From: Myxococcota bacterium
GTDB lineage: Bacteria > Myxococcota_A > UBA796 > JAFGLY01
DNA length: 64,000 bases
Direction of reading: 5' to 3'
NCBI GenBank assembly: GCA_024276675.1
Contig: JAJRWT010000097.1
Coordinates: 1-64,000, forward strand
In this document: piece by piece, positions 51,991-61,081 of the stretch
Position numbering within the stretch: the first letter of the stretch is position 1
Layout: each line of letters begins with the position of its first letter
The notes under the pieces: model-generated
What the model was told of the DNA's origin: nothing
What the model saw: only the letters and a program-made list of their open reading frames with translations
Databases searched by the model: none
Position numbers and translations under genes: made by a program

Positions 51991-54150
51991 GTGAGCATCG
52001 TCAGGCTCCATGACATCATGGACAGCGTGAGAGCCTACGCGCCCGACGCCCATCTGGATGTCGTCATGCGTGCGTATGTGTTCTCAGCGAGAGCACATGC
52101 TGGTCAGACCAGGAAGAGCGGCGAGCCCTACCTGGTCCATCCGTTGGCGGTGGCTGCCTACCTGGCCGAAATGAAGATGGACGTGGAGACCATCGCCACG
52201 GCCCTGCTCCACGACACCGTGGAGGACACGTTGGTCACCCGGGAAGAGCTGGCCCGCCTCTTTGGCGAAGAAATCGCCGACCTGGTTGATGGGGTCACCA
52301 AGATCGGCAAGCTCCGTTTCAAGAGCAAGGCCGAAGCACAGGCCGAAAACTTCCGCAAGATGGTTCTGGCCATGAGCCGCGACATCCGCGTGGTCCTGGT
52401 AAAGCTGGCGGACCGCCTGCACAACATGCACACGCTCCAGCACATGCGCCCCGATAAGCAACGGCGAATTGCCCAGGAAACCATCGAAATCTACGCTCCC
52501 ATCGCCAAGCGCCTGGGCCTGGGCAAGCTCACCGAAGAACTGCAGGATCTCTGTTTTCGCTACATCCATCCCGAAACCTACCGGGAACTGTCCGAAGCAG
52601 TGACCAGGGACAAGCTCGAACGTGACAACTACATCGCGCGGAACACCACCTACCTGGAGAAACAACTGGCCCTGAAGGGAGTGAAGTGCGATGTCCGTGG
52701 GCGGGCCAAGTCGCTCTACTCGATTCATCGCAAGATGATGGAGCAATCACTGGAGTTCGACCAGGTTCACGACATCCTGGCCTTCAGGATGTTCGTTGAC
52801 ACCATCTCCCAGTGCTACGAAACCCTGGGGCACGTGCATGGTCTGTTCTGTCCCGTTCCCGGGAAGATCAAAGACTACATCGCCATGCCCAAGACCAACG
52901 GCTACCAGTCCCTTCACACCACCATAATCGGTCCCGAAGGCCAACGAATAGAGGTGCAGATCCGCACCTGGGACATGCACCGCATGGCAGAGCATGGCAT
53001 CGCGTCTCACTGGCGCTACAAGGAGGGGCACCTCGCCCTGAAGCAGAAGGACATCAGCCTCATCACCCAGCTTCGCGAGATCTTTGAAACCGCCAGAGAA
53101 GTGGAAGACCCAAGCGAATTCATCGAGACCGTCAAAGTGGACCTCTTCACCCAGGAAGTCTACGTCTTCACCCCAGCCCGCGAGGTGAAGGTGCTTCCCT
53201 TCGGCGCCACCGCCCTGGACTTCGCCTACGCCATCCACACGGAAGTGGGGCATCACTGCATCGGTGCCAAGGCCAACGGCAAGATGGTTCCCATTCGTTA
53301 CGAACTGAAAAGCGGTGATACTATCGAAATCCTGACACGCTCCGACCAGAAGCCCAACCGTGACTGGCTGCGAATCGCACATACCGGGCGGGCTTTGACC
53401 AAGATCCGCAGGGCCCTGCGCAACGAAGAACTGGAACGAGGCAGGGCGTTGGGTCGTGAAATGCTGGAGGGTGAACTCCGTAAGCATGGAGTGAACCTCA
53501 ACCGGCTCATCAAGGATGGCAAGCTGGACAATATCCTGGAAAAAAACAGCTTCAAGGACCAGGATCAGCTCTTCCTGGCGCTGGCTCGAGGGCACAAGAG
53601 CCTGGCCAGAATCGCCAGGGAGGTCCATCCCGAGGGCAACTGGGGCGATGATTCCGAAAAGCCAACTTCCGGCCTGTCGAATCTGCTGGACAAGATCCGC
53701 AGGCGCTCGGCCAGTCCCGTGCTCATCAGCGGCGAAGAAGACATCCTGGTCAACCGAGCGAAATGCTGCAATCCATTGCCGGGCGAACCCGTGGCAGGTT
53801 TCATCACCCACGGTCACGGGATCAGCATCCACAGCTCCAACTGCTCCCAACTGCTCTCCATGGACAAAGACCGCAGGATTCCGGTGGAGTGGGATGCCCG
53901 CATCAGGACACTTCACGCAGCGGTGCTAAACGTGGTCTGCGCCGACAGGCCCGGCCTGCTGGCCAGCATCTCCAAGGTCTGCGAAGAAGCAAAGCTCAAC
54001 ATCTCCCGCGTGGATGCCCATCCCGTGGGCAACGAAAAATCACTCGTTTCCCTGGTGGTTGAGGTTCACGACGTCCGCGAACTCACACAACTGGGAAGGA
54101 AACTGGAACGGGTCAAGGGGATCGTCTCGGTTGCTCGCGTGCGTCAATAG
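51991..54150 (+). CDS. Bifunctional (p)ppGpp synthetase/hydrolase (RelA/SpoT)
   Basis: Stringent-response enzyme, 719 residues. N-terminal HD hydrolase domain with an intact HDTVED, the synthetase domain with GKIKDYIAMPKTNGYQSLHTT, a TGS domain (VYVFTPAREVKVLPFGATALDFAY), and a C-terminal ACT domain (VVCADRPGLLASISKV). The intact HD site means it can both make and break (p)ppGpp. GTG start at 51991 with GAGGTG 6 bases upstream. Its stop overlaps the convergent DUF523 gene by 7 bases. Confidence 0.94.
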   Translation: MSIVRLHDIMDSVRAYAPDAHLDVVMRAYVFSARAHAGQTRKSGEPYLVHPLAVAAYLAEMKMDVETIATALLHDTVEDTLVTREELARLFGEEIADLVDGVTKIGKLRFKSKAEAQAENFRKMVLAMSRDIRVVLVKLADRLHNMHTLQHMRPDKQRRIAQETIEIYAPIAKRLGLGKLTEELQDLCFRYIHPETYRELSEAVTRDKLERDNYIARNTTYLEKQLALKGVKCDVRGRAKSLYSIHRKMMEQSLEFDQVHDILAFRMFVDTISQCYETLGHVHGLFCPVPGKIKDYIAMPKTNGYQSLHTTIIGPEGQRIEVQIRTWDMHRMAEHGIASHWRYKEGHLALKQKDISLITQLREIFETAREVEDPSEFIETVKVDLFTQEVYVFTPAREVKVLPFGATALDFAYAIHTEVGHHCIGAKANGKMVPIRYELKSGDTIEILTRSDQKPNRDWLRIAHTGRALTKIRRALRNEELERGRALGREMLEGELRKHGVNLNRLIKDGKLDNILEKNSFKDQDQLFLALARGHKSLARIAREVHPEGNWGDDSEKPTSGLSNLLDKIRRRSASPVLISGEEDILVNRAKCCNPLPGEPVAGFITHGHGISIHSSNCSQLLSMDKDRRIPVEWDARIRTLHAAVLNVVCADRPGLLASISKVCEEAKLNISRVDAHPVGNEKSLVSLVVEVHDVRELTQLGRKLERVKGIVSVARVRQ

Positions 54151-54620
54151 TTCCCCTCCGGGAACAGCAGCCCTTTCGCCGCCTGCTCCTCGTTGAACAC
54201 CGGTATTCCCCTGGCACGAAGGAGCACGGCCAGGAGGCCTGTGCCCGACTCCAGGCGACCATCGATCCAGACCCGTTTGCTGGCACAAGAAGGTGATCGC
54301 TCCTTCAGGACAGCCAGGGTGATCCCGACAGATGCCTCGAAAGCAAGCCGTGCGCCAATCTTGAAAGTTTCGGTGAGATCCCTTCCATCCTGGCGCAGAA
54401 CCCTGGCCAGATCTTTCCAGACGGCTTCACCGTCGCCTCCAGAGAGCTGACAGGGAATCCTGGGGACGGGAAGACCCGCGAGAACCTCGGGGCAGACAGG
54501 CAGAAGCAGGCAGCCGGCCAGGGCATCCAGGACGGCGTCGTCCTTCTTGTGCGCTGCATCGTATCGGCAGTTCCGTCCACACAGACAGGCCGACACCAGG
54601 ACTTTCATTCTGCCAGGCAT
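54144..54620 (-). CDS. DUF523 protein
   Basis: A 158-residue member of the DUF523 family: VSACLCGRNCRYDA at the start, PVCPEVLAGLPVPR, and VLKERSPSCASKRVWIDG. The conserved Cys residues suggest metal or cluster binding, but no function is proven. A second ATG at 54608 is possible. Convergent with rel. Confidence 0.85.
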   Translation of the reverse strand: MPGRMKVLVSACLCGRNCRYDAAHKKDDAVLDALAGCLLLPVCPEVLAGLPVPRIPCQLSGGDGEAVWKDLARVLRQDGRDLTETFKIGARLAFEASVGITLAVLKERSPSCASKRVWIDGRLESGTGLLAVLLRARGIPVFNEEQAAKGLLFPEGNY

Positions 54621-54783
54621 TTCTTGTGCATTGGCCTCGTGGAGAATGCGTGGATTGTAGAGGTCGGTGAAAATCGGAGCCCTTCATCTCACGGGAACGA
54701 GTACAGGGTCAGGAGAGACCCGACAAGCCCTTGCATGTGAACTCGCGTAGTTGTAGCATTCTTCCTTCTCGCCGGAGTCCTGC

Positions 54784-55551
54784 ATGGGGTACCTCTACAA
54801 ACTGGCCAAGGGCAACCTGGGAAGCATTCGGGGCACCTATCTCCGGGGAAACCGCATACCGCGCTACGGTGACTTCGCGGAGCACGACGAGGTGGTGCTC
54901 CTCATCCATGGTTTTTTCCAGACACGAAACGTGTGGAGGGTCATGGAAGATCGCCTTCGTGCCGATGGCTACGGAGTGGTGAGTTTCGACCTTGGAGGTC
55001 TCTTCGGTGCCTTGAGTACGCGCGGCGTCAATTTCCTGGCACAAAAAGTGGGCGACAAGCTGGAAAGGCTCTGTAGGCGCTACGACATCCGCAGGGTACA
55101 TTTGCTGGGGCATTCCAACGGCGGGCTGGTGGCGCGTCAGTACATACAACGATTTGGTGGCCACCGAAGGGCCATGTCCCTGATCACGCTGGGAACTCCC
55201 CACCACGGCACCCCCGTTGCCGCCCTGGGGCTCTGGGTCGTGGGTGGTGGGTTGCTGTCCATCAGCCCATGGCAGATGTTGCCGGGTTCGAAACTGCTAC
55301 GAGAGATGGGCAGAGATACCTTTCCACCGGATATCCCACTGATCAGCATCTACAGCAGGTCCGATCTCGTGGTTCCCTACCCCTTTTCGGTGCTTCATCC
55401 CAGACCTGGCGAAACATCCATGCGAAACTTCCCGGTCAAGGGGCCCGGGCACACCGCACTGACCTGGGAACCCGAGGTATACTTGCTTGTCCGCGCCCAG
55501 TTGCGGGAAGCATCAAAGCTCTGGAGGCAGCGCTCCCAGGACTCCCTCTGA
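54784..55551 (+). CDS. Alpha/beta hydrolase (lipase-like)
   Basis: A 255-residue hydrolase. VVLLIHGFFQTRNVW forms the oxyanion strand, LLGHSNGGLVARQY the Ser nucleophile elbow, YSRSDLVVPY the Asp and GPGHTAL the His. Similar to triacylglycerol lipases/PGAP1-like esterases. No signal peptide is seen. Start ATG 54784 follows a gap of 160 bases. Confidence 0.83.
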   Translation: MGYLYKLAKGNLGSIRGTYLRGNRIPRYGDFAEHDEVVLLIHGFFQTRNVWRVMEDRLRADGYGVVSFDLGGLFGALSTRGVNFLAQKVGDKLERLCRRYDIRRVHLLGHSNGGLVARQYIQRFGGHRRAMSLITLGTPHHGTPVAALGLWVVGGGLLSISPWQMLPGSKLLREMGRDTFPPDIPLISIYSRSDLVVPYPFSVLHPRPGETSMRNFPVKGPGHTALTWEPEVYLLVRAQLREASKLWRQRSQDSL

Positions 55552-55582
55552 ACCCACCCAGCACAGGCGATGTGGTGGTTCA

Positions 55583-57328
55583 CTACTCGGCTCGATGTTC
55601 CGAGGGTGGCGTGGTGGGCTCCTGGGAAAGGTCGGTTGGCTCGGTGGGTGCTCCCGGTGGAGTATCCTGTTGCGAAGCGGAGGGTTCTCCGGCATCCAGG
55701 CAGCACCTGAAACCAAGGGTGGGATCGGCAAAGACTGCGGATTCATCCACTGAGAAGGCACAGCGCGTACCCCGCAGTGCGTTGGCTTTCAAACCCCCTT
55801 TGGTCAACCTGCGACCGGACTTGCCACGCAACGGGGTTTGAATCCACTCCCGCATACCACCGGAGAGATCGTATACGCCGTACCCGGAGATGCACCTGGG
55901 CATGGAACCGGAAACGAAGGATTTGCTCATTCCGGCGCCGCATATTGTCTGGTCGAACTGGTCGCCGTAGGAGTAGATGAGGTTGCCCGGTCCCTTGCAG
56001 GCCTTTTCCCATTCCAGCTCGGAACAAAGACGCTTGCCCCGTTCTTCGCAGGACCTGGCGGCGTCTTTCCACGAGATTCTTGACAGGGCACGTTGGCCCC
56101 TGACATTGGGGTACTCGAAACGGTCCATGTAGAAGGCATCTACATTGGTCACCTGTGCCAGGGGCTCGGACATGGTTGCGCCGGAAACAGACATGTCCAC
56201 GCTTTCGGTCTTCAGGCGCCCATGTATGAAAGTACCCTCTGGAATGTAGACCATGTCGGGATGCAGGTCCAGCATGGCCTTGACTTCTTCGTCGGAGGGA
56301 AGTGGGTTGTTGGCCTGGACCTGGGTCCGCAGCAGCTCGTCGAAGCGCCTGGCATCGACCAGGGGGTCGGGCTTTTCCTTGGTTAGCACGTAGGCCCCTG
56401 CCGCGACCACGACCACCACGGCAACGGCGATCCCGATGAGGATGTTCCTTATGGAACCGCTCATGCCCCCCTGCTGCATTTCCAACGAGAATGAGCGCTG
56501 GATGTCGTTGATCATATCACGAGGGGCGGGGAAACGATCCTCGGGGTTGTGTGCCAGGGCGATCTCAACGATGTCGTCCATGTGTTCAGGCAGGTCGTCC
56601 CGGAGCTGCGTGGGGGCCAGGTAGGTACCCATTGGACGCTGGCCACAAAGCAACTCGTAGAGAATCACGCCGACGGAGTAGACATCGGCGGGCGGGCCGC
56701 CTTCCTGGTGGAACCCGGACAGCTCCGGCGCCAGGTAGGGGGCATCGGCACGGCTCACGAAGCTCTCGGCAAAGATTGTGGGGCTCACCAGGCCCGCCAA
56801 TCCAAGCCCCGAGACCTTGATTGTATGAACGACCTTGGCGTTGCCGGCAGGCCCGGTTTTTTTGGTCTGCACAAGGATGTTTTCGGGCTTGAGGTTGCGG
56901 TGGATGAGGTTGTTCCTGTGGCCCACCTCGGCAGCTTCCAGGACCGAGATGACGATCTGGCAGGCTTCATGTAAGGTAAAGCTGCGTTTTTCGGAAATAT
57001 AGCTGTTGATCAGTTGCCGTAGGGATTCACCCTCGAAGTATTCTTCGGTGATGAAGATGTGGTCGCCGTGCCTACCCAGTTCTCCGAAGCGAATGAGCAG
57101 CTCGTGCCTGATACCCCTGGCTCGTTCAAAGAGTTCCTTCAGGCGAGTTCGATCTCGCTTGGTGGCGATCAGGTTCGAACGGAAGAACTTGATGACAACC
57201 TTTTTCCCGGAAGTGATGTGTTGGGCGAGATAGGAATGCGCCAACATTCCATCACCCAGAAAACGATGGATTTCGTATTTTCTGGCGATGACATCACCGC
57301 GGGCGAAGCGCTTCTGCTGCTGGCTCAC
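55583..57328 (-). CDS. Membrane pseudokinase fused to a formylglycine-enzyme-like domain
   Basis: A 581-residue two-domain membrane protein. Kinase-like part (~15-275): loop LGDGMLAHS, KKVVIKFF (Lys kept), LIHRNLKPEN (catalytic Asp replaced by Asn), VSGLGLAGL in place of DFG, YLAPEL, ADVYSVGVILYELLCG. One membrane helix (~300-320). The external part is of the SUMF/FGE-sulfatase type: VYIPEGTF, GKRLCSELEWEKACKG, GVYDLSGGMREW, LGFRCC. GTG start at 57328 with AAGGAG upstream. Neither half looks catalytic in the usual way, so a sensing role is likely. Confidence 0.83.
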   Translation of the reverse strand: MSQQQKRFARGDVIARKYEIHRFLGDGMLAHSYLAQHITSGKKVVIKFFRSNLIATKRDRTRLKELFERARGIRHELLIRFGELGRHGDHIFITEEYFEGESLRQLINSYISEKRSFTLHEACQIVISVLEAAEVGHRNNLIHRNLKPENILVQTKKTGPAGNAKVVHTIKVSGLGLAGLVSPTIFAESFVSRADAPYLAPELSGFHQEGGPPADVYSVGVILYELLCGQRPMGTYLAPTQLRDDLPEHMDDIVEIALAHNPEDRFPAPRDMINDIQRSFSLEMQQGGMSGSIRNILIGIAVAVVVVVAAGAYVLTKEKPDPLVDARRFDELLRTQVQANNPLPSDEEVKAMLDLHPDMVYIPEGTFIHGRLKTESVDMSVSGATMSEPLAQVTNVDAFYMDRFEYPNVRGQRALSRISWKDAARSCEERGKRLCSELEWEKACKGPGNLIYSYGDQFDQTICGAGMSKSFVSGSMPRCISGYGVYDLSGGMREWIQTPLRGKSGRRLTKGGLKANALRGTRCAFSVDESAVFADPTLGFRCCLDAGEPSASQQDTPPGAPTEPTDLSQEPTTPPSEHRAE

Positions 57329-57550
57329 GGGCACTCCTTTTGGTTTTTGCAACGCAGGTCATCTGCAATCATGGGTGGAACGAACCGAACCGTATCATGT
57401 TGAGGCACATCAGAACAACGGGCAGTATCCACGTTCTACCGCAACCTTGTCGTCAGGCATCACTGCTTTTCGGGGATCCACTGTTCAGAATTGCCGGACA
57501 ACCACCGCTACCACGAATGTCTGCCTACGGGCATGACCTCGCGAGGTACC

Positions 57551-59314
57551 ATGGAGCCTGTGCTAATCGCGGAAATTCATGTTGATGAACTACCTCTGGA
57601 TGCCGGTTGTTCCTGGCTCGGAACGGCGCGCCTCCTGTTGGAGATAGCATCGGCGGCAGAGTCGGTTGGGGCCAGGCTCACCTTTCGCTTCAGGAAACGC
57701 TTTGCCGCCGAGGCCGCACGCCAGGGGAGCGGCAACGTCTTGCGGCTGCTGGAAGAGCAGGGCCACGAAGTGGGCACCCACTGCCACGGACGCTCCCTTG
57801 GACGCAGCAGGAAGGCAGTCGACGCCTGCGGAGTGGACAATCGAGGAGTGTCACCCGGCATGGTACAGGCTGGCAGGCGCTACGGTCGACTCTTCGACAG
57901 GGCAGCGGCCCTGGGCTTCGCCTGGATGACGGATTCACCTCCCCTAAGGGTATGGAGTGCTGCCGGATTGCTGCCGTGGGTACCAGGCAGGGGCTACTCC
58001 TCCTTTCGCAATCCCCTGGGCATGGTGAGCGTGGAGGTCAGCGTGAGTCCCTTCGACTGGGGAATACTCTTTCGAAAGAATGGCAAGGTGGAGCATGGCT
58101 TCCGCGTCGGGCACAAGGATTTCCGGGCTCTCGCATCACTGCTGGAAAGGCACAGACGGCGTGAGATGCCCTGGCCCTGGCGCAGCTATTTCTGCTTCAC
58201 CATGCACGAGCACAACTTCTGTGCTCCCGGGAGCACACGCCCGTGCAGCTCGTCCCTGGATGCCTTTGCCGACTTTTTGACCGGGGCCAGGGTGGTGACG
58301 GCGGGAAGGGTTGCCTCCTGGTGCTGGGAGCATGGCGTGGCGGAATGCCGGGAGCAATCCCGGTCCGGAACACATGGTCTCTCCAGCAAAGCCCCACGGC
58401 TTGTCGCTCTGAAGCCTTCAGCCGTGGCAACTCCCTGCCGTAGATTTGCCCACCGCGGAATGGCCCTGGCTGCCGGCATCGCCGCCAGGACCATTAACGT
58501 GAAGGTGGGGAGCGATGCCTTGCACGCCAGGTGGCATGGGCCATCCCGACCCCTGGCCGTCCTGTTGATCTCTCACGCCGGCAAACGGGGAGGCACAACC
58601 CTCGCCGGTCAACCCTGGGGGCTGCGATTCCAGAGACTCGCCAGCCAGGGAGTGGCCGTGGTCACCTGGGACCGACGAGGCACGGGGAGAAGCCGAAAAC
58701 CTGGCCAGGACGTCGACCTGGCTCCCGGAAACCCGCTCCATGTGGCAGACTTTCAAGCCGTGTTCGACGAAGTGGAAGAAAGGTTGAAGAGGCTTCTCGC
58801 CACGAATCCCCCGAGCCCCGGACAAAGTCTTCCGCCCATCGGTGTGCTTTCGTTTTCCAGCGGAGTTCTTCCACCCCTGCGAGCCCGGCGTCCCATGGCC
58901 TTCTTGATGGACACGGAAGCACCGGCGGACCGTTGGTCTCTCCTGCCACCCGAGACAGGCCCGGCGGCCCCAGGCAGCCTGGCACACCTGTCGCTGATGG
59001 AAGACAGCGCCTGGGAAGGCCGAGAACCCGTTGCCCTCGTGGGGCGGATTCGATGCCCCTACCACCGGCTTCAGGCCAGGGTGGACCATGTCCATGGCCG
59101 ATTACACCTGCACGCCTTCTTGATGCTGGAAGCAGCCTTGATGGGCAAGGCACCCGAAATCCGTCTGAACGGCGGCAGGTTCCCGTGGAACCGAAGCCTG
59201 TTGCCGGGCAGGATCCACCAGAACAGCCGCCTGGTTCACGGGTGGATATGGGACGAAATCGAAAGGGCCAGGAACAGGGTAGACCACCTGTCCCACCACG
59301 TACGAAGAGCATGA
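57551..59314 (+). CDS. Polysaccharide-deacetylase-like domain fused to alpha/beta-hydrolase-like domain
   Basis: A 587-residue protein. The N-terminal ~270 residues resemble the NodB/YdjC deacetylase barrel: IAEIHVDELP, GHEVGTHCHGRS (metal-type His), WMTDSP, FCFTMHEHNF. The C-terminal ~290 residues resemble an alpha/beta hydrolase (LAVLLISHAGKRGG, VVTWDRRGTGRS, SFSSG, HVHGRLHLHAF). GAGG lies 5 bases before ATG 57551. It diverges from the pseudokinase gene. This reads like a hydrolase acting on a carbohydrate-containing ester, but the substrate is unknown. Confidence 0.65.
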   Translation: MEPVLIAEIHVDELPLDAGCSWLGTARLLLEIASAAESVGARLTFRFRKRFAAEAARQGSGNVLRLLEEQGHEVGTHCHGRSLGRSRKAVDACGVDNRGVSPGMVQAGRRYGRLFDRAAALGFAWMTDSPPLRVWSAAGLLPWVPGRGYSSFRNPLGMVSVEVSVSPFDWGILFRKNGKVEHGFRVGHKDFRALASLLERHRRREMPWPWRSYFCFTMHEHNFCAPGSTRPCSSSLDAFADFLTGARVVTAGRVASWCWEHGVAECREQSRSGTHGLSSKAPRLVALKPSAVATPCRRFAHRGMALAAGIAARTINVKVGSDALHARWHGPSRPLAVLLISHAGKRGGTTLAGQPWGLRFQRLASQGVAVVTWDRRGTGRSRKPGQDVDLAPGNPLHVADFQAVFDEVEERLKRLLATNPPSPGQSLPPIGVLSFSSGVLPPLRARRPMAFLMDTEAPADRWSLLPPETGPAAPGSLAHLSLMEDSAWEGREPVALVGRIRCPYHRLQARVDHVHGRLHLHAFLMLEAALMGKAPEIRLNGGRFPWNRSLLPGRIHQNSRLVHGWIWDEIERARNRVDHLSHHVRRA

Positions 59315-59348
59315 CGGGCGCGAAGAGCCCCCCGGAACCCCGTGGACG

Positions 59349-60887
59349 CTATTCTCCTTCGCTGGGAGACAGGCTGATATTCACGTTTTCCAGGCTTTCC
59401 GTGGTTATGGTGAGCCGGCCATCCTCGCCGCCCGCCGCGGTGCCCGTGGGCTCGCCAGGCTCGTTGGCCACGTCGTTGGGCTCCATGTCGGCCACTGCCC
59501 ACATGTATACCAGGGAATTGGCAGGCACGTAGACGGTGTAGTCCAGTTCATCCCGGCCCGCCCAGTCCTCTGGCTGGAATACCACGGTATCGTAGGAATC
59601 TTCGATTTCTTCAAGGGAGAGATTCCCGTTGGGGCGGTACTTCAGGGCGACCACGTATATGATTGTTTCGCCGTCGTAGGTTTCGAAGCTCTCGAACAAC
59701 TCGTCGAAGGTTCCGCCGTCGTCCGATGGCCGTATCACGCCCTGGATGGTGACGAAGGGGACGACGCTCAAGCCGCCTTCCGTCGTGGGAATCTGTATAT
59801 TGCGATCCAGAAGATCCGTGGTTTCCACGAGGATGGGATTGGCCGAGGCACCGCCTTCGACGTACTCGCCCCAGGTGTCTGATGGATCCAGCAGGTTGTT
59901 GCCGTTGGAATCCCAGGCAGCTTGCAGGTTCATCTCACCGTAGGCTTCCGAGGCGCAGATCTGGTACTCCGCTGTGGCACCATCGCCCGTGGGCACCAGG
60001 TCCAGGGCTCCGGAGGTCTCGTAGGGGCCATTGTTGTCGGTGTCCAGGAGCATGGCCATGACCAGGTCGCCTTCCTCGACGTAGATGTCCTGCACTCGTA
60101 CCGTTCCCAGGATCCCGGTTCCGTAGCACCAGTCCGGGCCGCCACCACCCTCGGCGGTGTCTGTTCCGCCGATGCCCGAATCACCGCCGCCGCCGCCGCC
60201 GCCATTGTTGCCGGTATCGCCGCCACCGCCGCCACCGCCGCCGCCGCCGCCGTTGTTGCCGGTATCGTCGCCGCCGCCACCGCCGCCGCCGCCGGACCAG
60301 CTTATTTGGGCGAGAACTTCGATGTCTATGCCATCCACGCTTTCGCCGTCTTCCACGACGACTGGTTCAGGATAGAGACCCAGGGGATCGAAGCTGCCGA
60401 TGATATGGTCGTCGTCCTGGTCCAGGACTGCCGTGACCATCAGGCTTTCTTCGCCGGCGGCGAAGACATCCAACTGGTAGGCATCTCCGGACGTGGAGGG
60501 ACTCGAGATGGTGTAGGAGGCGTAGTAGGTGGTTTCGCCGGTTTCGGAGTCCTGGGCATAGGCGGTCACAAAGATGGAGCCAAAGGGAAAGGCTGCTCCG
60601 TAGACCGAGCTGTACTCGTCCCAGGAAACGTACTCGACATCGCCGTCGTCGTTCAGGTAGTAGAGCTGTACCTGCACCATGCCCGACAAGAACCCGTCCA
60701 TGTTCGTGTCGGAGCCAGTTCCGGAATCCTGGCAGGTATCGAAGATGAAGGTGTCGCCCGTATCTGAAGAACTGCTGTCTCCGCTCAAGCCGGCGGTGTC
60801 CTTGGCGACGTCGTCGTTGCACCCATCACAACCGCTGAAAAGCAGCACAAAGGGAAGTAAGTTGACAATGGTGGATCGTGTTGCCAT
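59349..60887 (-). CDS. Lipoprotein with poly-Gly linkers
   Basis: A 512-residue lipoprotein (lipobox LLFSGC) with an Asp/Ser/Thr-rich start (DTGDTFIFDTCQDSGTGSDT). Two acidic beta domains flank a centre with three Gly runs of 7-11 residues interrupted by DTGNNG. The beta domain phrases DGVQVQLYY-like and LVMAMLLDTDNNGPYETSG recur, so the two may be repeats. AGGAGG precedes the ATG at 60887. Function unknown; the linker type fits Myxococcota surface lipoproteins. Confidence 0.75.
   Translation of the reverse strand: MATRSTIVNLLPFVLLFSGCDGCNDDVAKDTAGLSGDSSSSDTGDTFIFDTCQDSGTGSDTNMDGFLSGMVQVQLYYLNDDGDVEYVSWDEYSSVYGAAFPFGSIFVTAYAQDSETGETTYYASYTISSPSTSGDAYQLDVFAAGEESLMVTAVLDQDDDHIIGSFDPLGLYPEPVVVEDGESVDGIDIEVLAQISWSGGGGGGGGDDTGNNGGGGGGGGGGGDTGNNGGGGGGGDSGIGGTDTAEGGGGPDWCYGTGILGTVRVQDIYVEEGDLVMAMLLDTDNNGPYETSGALDLVPTGDGATAEYQICASEAYGEMNLQAAWDSNGNNLLDPSDTWGEYVEGGASANPILVETTDLLDRNIQIPTTEGGLSVVPFVTIQGVIRPSDDGGTFDELFESFETYDGETIIYVVALKYRPNGNLSLEEIEDSYDTVVFQPEDWAGRDELDYTVYVPANSLVYMWAVADMEPNDVANEPGEPTGTAAGGEDGRLTITTESLENVNISLSPSEGE
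60183..60296 (-). repeat. GGC-rich triplet repeat encoding poly-Gly
   Basis: Three tracts of GGC/GGT codons (read as CCGCCG on the plus strand) separated by short DTGNN-coding segments. Triplet length changes would keep the frame, so the tracts can vary without killing the gene. Confidence 0.85.
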
Positions 60888-61081
60888 GTTCCTGCCTCCT
60901 GCAACCGGGCCACTGGCCGTGGAGATGGGGATGAAGTACGGCTCATCCATGGGCGTTTTGACAGGTATTTTACGCCTGATTTCCCGCGAATACAAAGGAA
61001 ACTTGCGCTTCTTTCGCGATTTGAAACGAATTTCCGCATGGGATCGCAGTTCTCGTACTGCTCCTTCATGGGGGCAACTAA

